From contig OX104113.1 in NCBI GenBank assembly GCA_944474755.1, positions 49,863,644 through 49,927,643 of the forward strand: a stretch of DNA of 64,000 nt, written 5' to 3'. This DNA is from Limnoperna fortunei (Eukaryota; Mollusca; Bivalvia; Mytilida; Modiolidae). Position numbers and translations under genes: made by a program. Below, in pieces: positions 63,468 to 64,000 of the stretch (position 1 is its first letter; each line of letters starts with the position of its first letter). A model generated the notes under the pieces. That model ran no database searches and was not told the origin of the DNA. It was given only the letters and a program-made list of their open reading frames with translations.

Positions 63468-64000
63468 GTAAGTTATTTTCTACAATTTTAGTTGCATAAA
63501 GAGAAAACCTACAGTACACAAAATTTACCCAAACACCAATGTGTTGTTGAAGAAATTGATTAGAGATGATATTTCTGGAGATTTTTCATTCCTGTGCTAT
63601 ATTTTGTATTGACTGCATAACAGAATGCTCACTGTCCCAAAATGTTATAAGAAATAAATAAATAAAGCAACTATTTCTTTATTGGTCATAAATCAAGAAT
63701 ATTGTTGAATTATAAAAGGTAAAGAATTTCACAAGTGGTCAAAATAAGTAGCAAAACATTTTTGGATCAAGTGACACCCGACTTAAATTTACTCCCATTT
63801 ATATGTCCAGTTTATATTCCTCACCCTTAAGGGGGAAAGCTAAGATTAAACCAGCACCAATCAATTTAATAATGTTAATGGAGCTTAGATTAGTACTAAC
63901 AAATAAAAAACAGTACATGTTTATTTACGTAATACCATAAATATACAAGCTGTATCTATCCAGTCACCATACATATTTTCTATCATGATAGTACAGTAGT
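63468..64000. other. Start of XRN2 intron 17, no recognised content
   Basis: AT-rich intron to the window edge; nothing supported. Confidence 0.5.

Overview
This is AT-rich, intron-rich animal nuclear DNA, most likely from a bivalve mollusc (possibly a mytilid). That assignment is an inference from the repeats: many copies of a tRNA-headed SINE, Helentron-like elements built on 146-bp tandem cores, many DNA transposons, and one degraded LINE. I could not run a database search.

Two protein-coding genes share one start region and run in opposite directions. From 26474 to the right edge, on the plus strand, lies XRN2, the nuclear 5'-3' exoribonuclease. Seventeen exons (538 codons) join in one frame and the gene continues past 64000. 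From 26315 to the left edge, on the minus strand, lies a HEAT/ARM-repeat protein. Fifteen exons (625 codons) join in one frame and the gene continues past position 1. I could not name it. Only 158 bp separate the two start codons, so a shared bidirectional promoter is likely.

Nearly everything else is intron. HEAT-gene introns hold a 2.7-kb, 30-32-bp minisatellite (2327-5066), a 58/59-bp array (6055-6410), a 52-bp array that copies the end of exon 8 with its 5' splice site (10299-10686), three Helentron-like elements, a LINE relic (20490-22770) and a MITE next to exon 1. XRN2 intron 1 is 14.5 kb because DNA transposons filled it. These are a 505-bp TIR element; a 4.34-kb Mutator-like element (28684-33027) with transposase remnants and an embedded NADAR-domain ORF that is itself interrupted by nested elements; and a 6.33-kb CACTA element (34176-40507) with about 900-bp TIRs and a 3-bp TSD, for which a neighbouring tandem copy preserves the empty site. 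Later XRN2 introns hold a pogo/Tigger relic, several Helitron-like tandem-repeat elements (one with four G-tracts), a hAT MITE with a perfect 8-bp TSD, and many SINEs.

The strongest leads are the NADAR ORF inside the Mutator-like element, the array of duplicated 5' splice sites in the HEAT gene, the CACTA element with its empty-site reference, and a 19-bp copy of the XRN2 exon 5 acceptor in intron 3 that would act as a poison exon if spliced.
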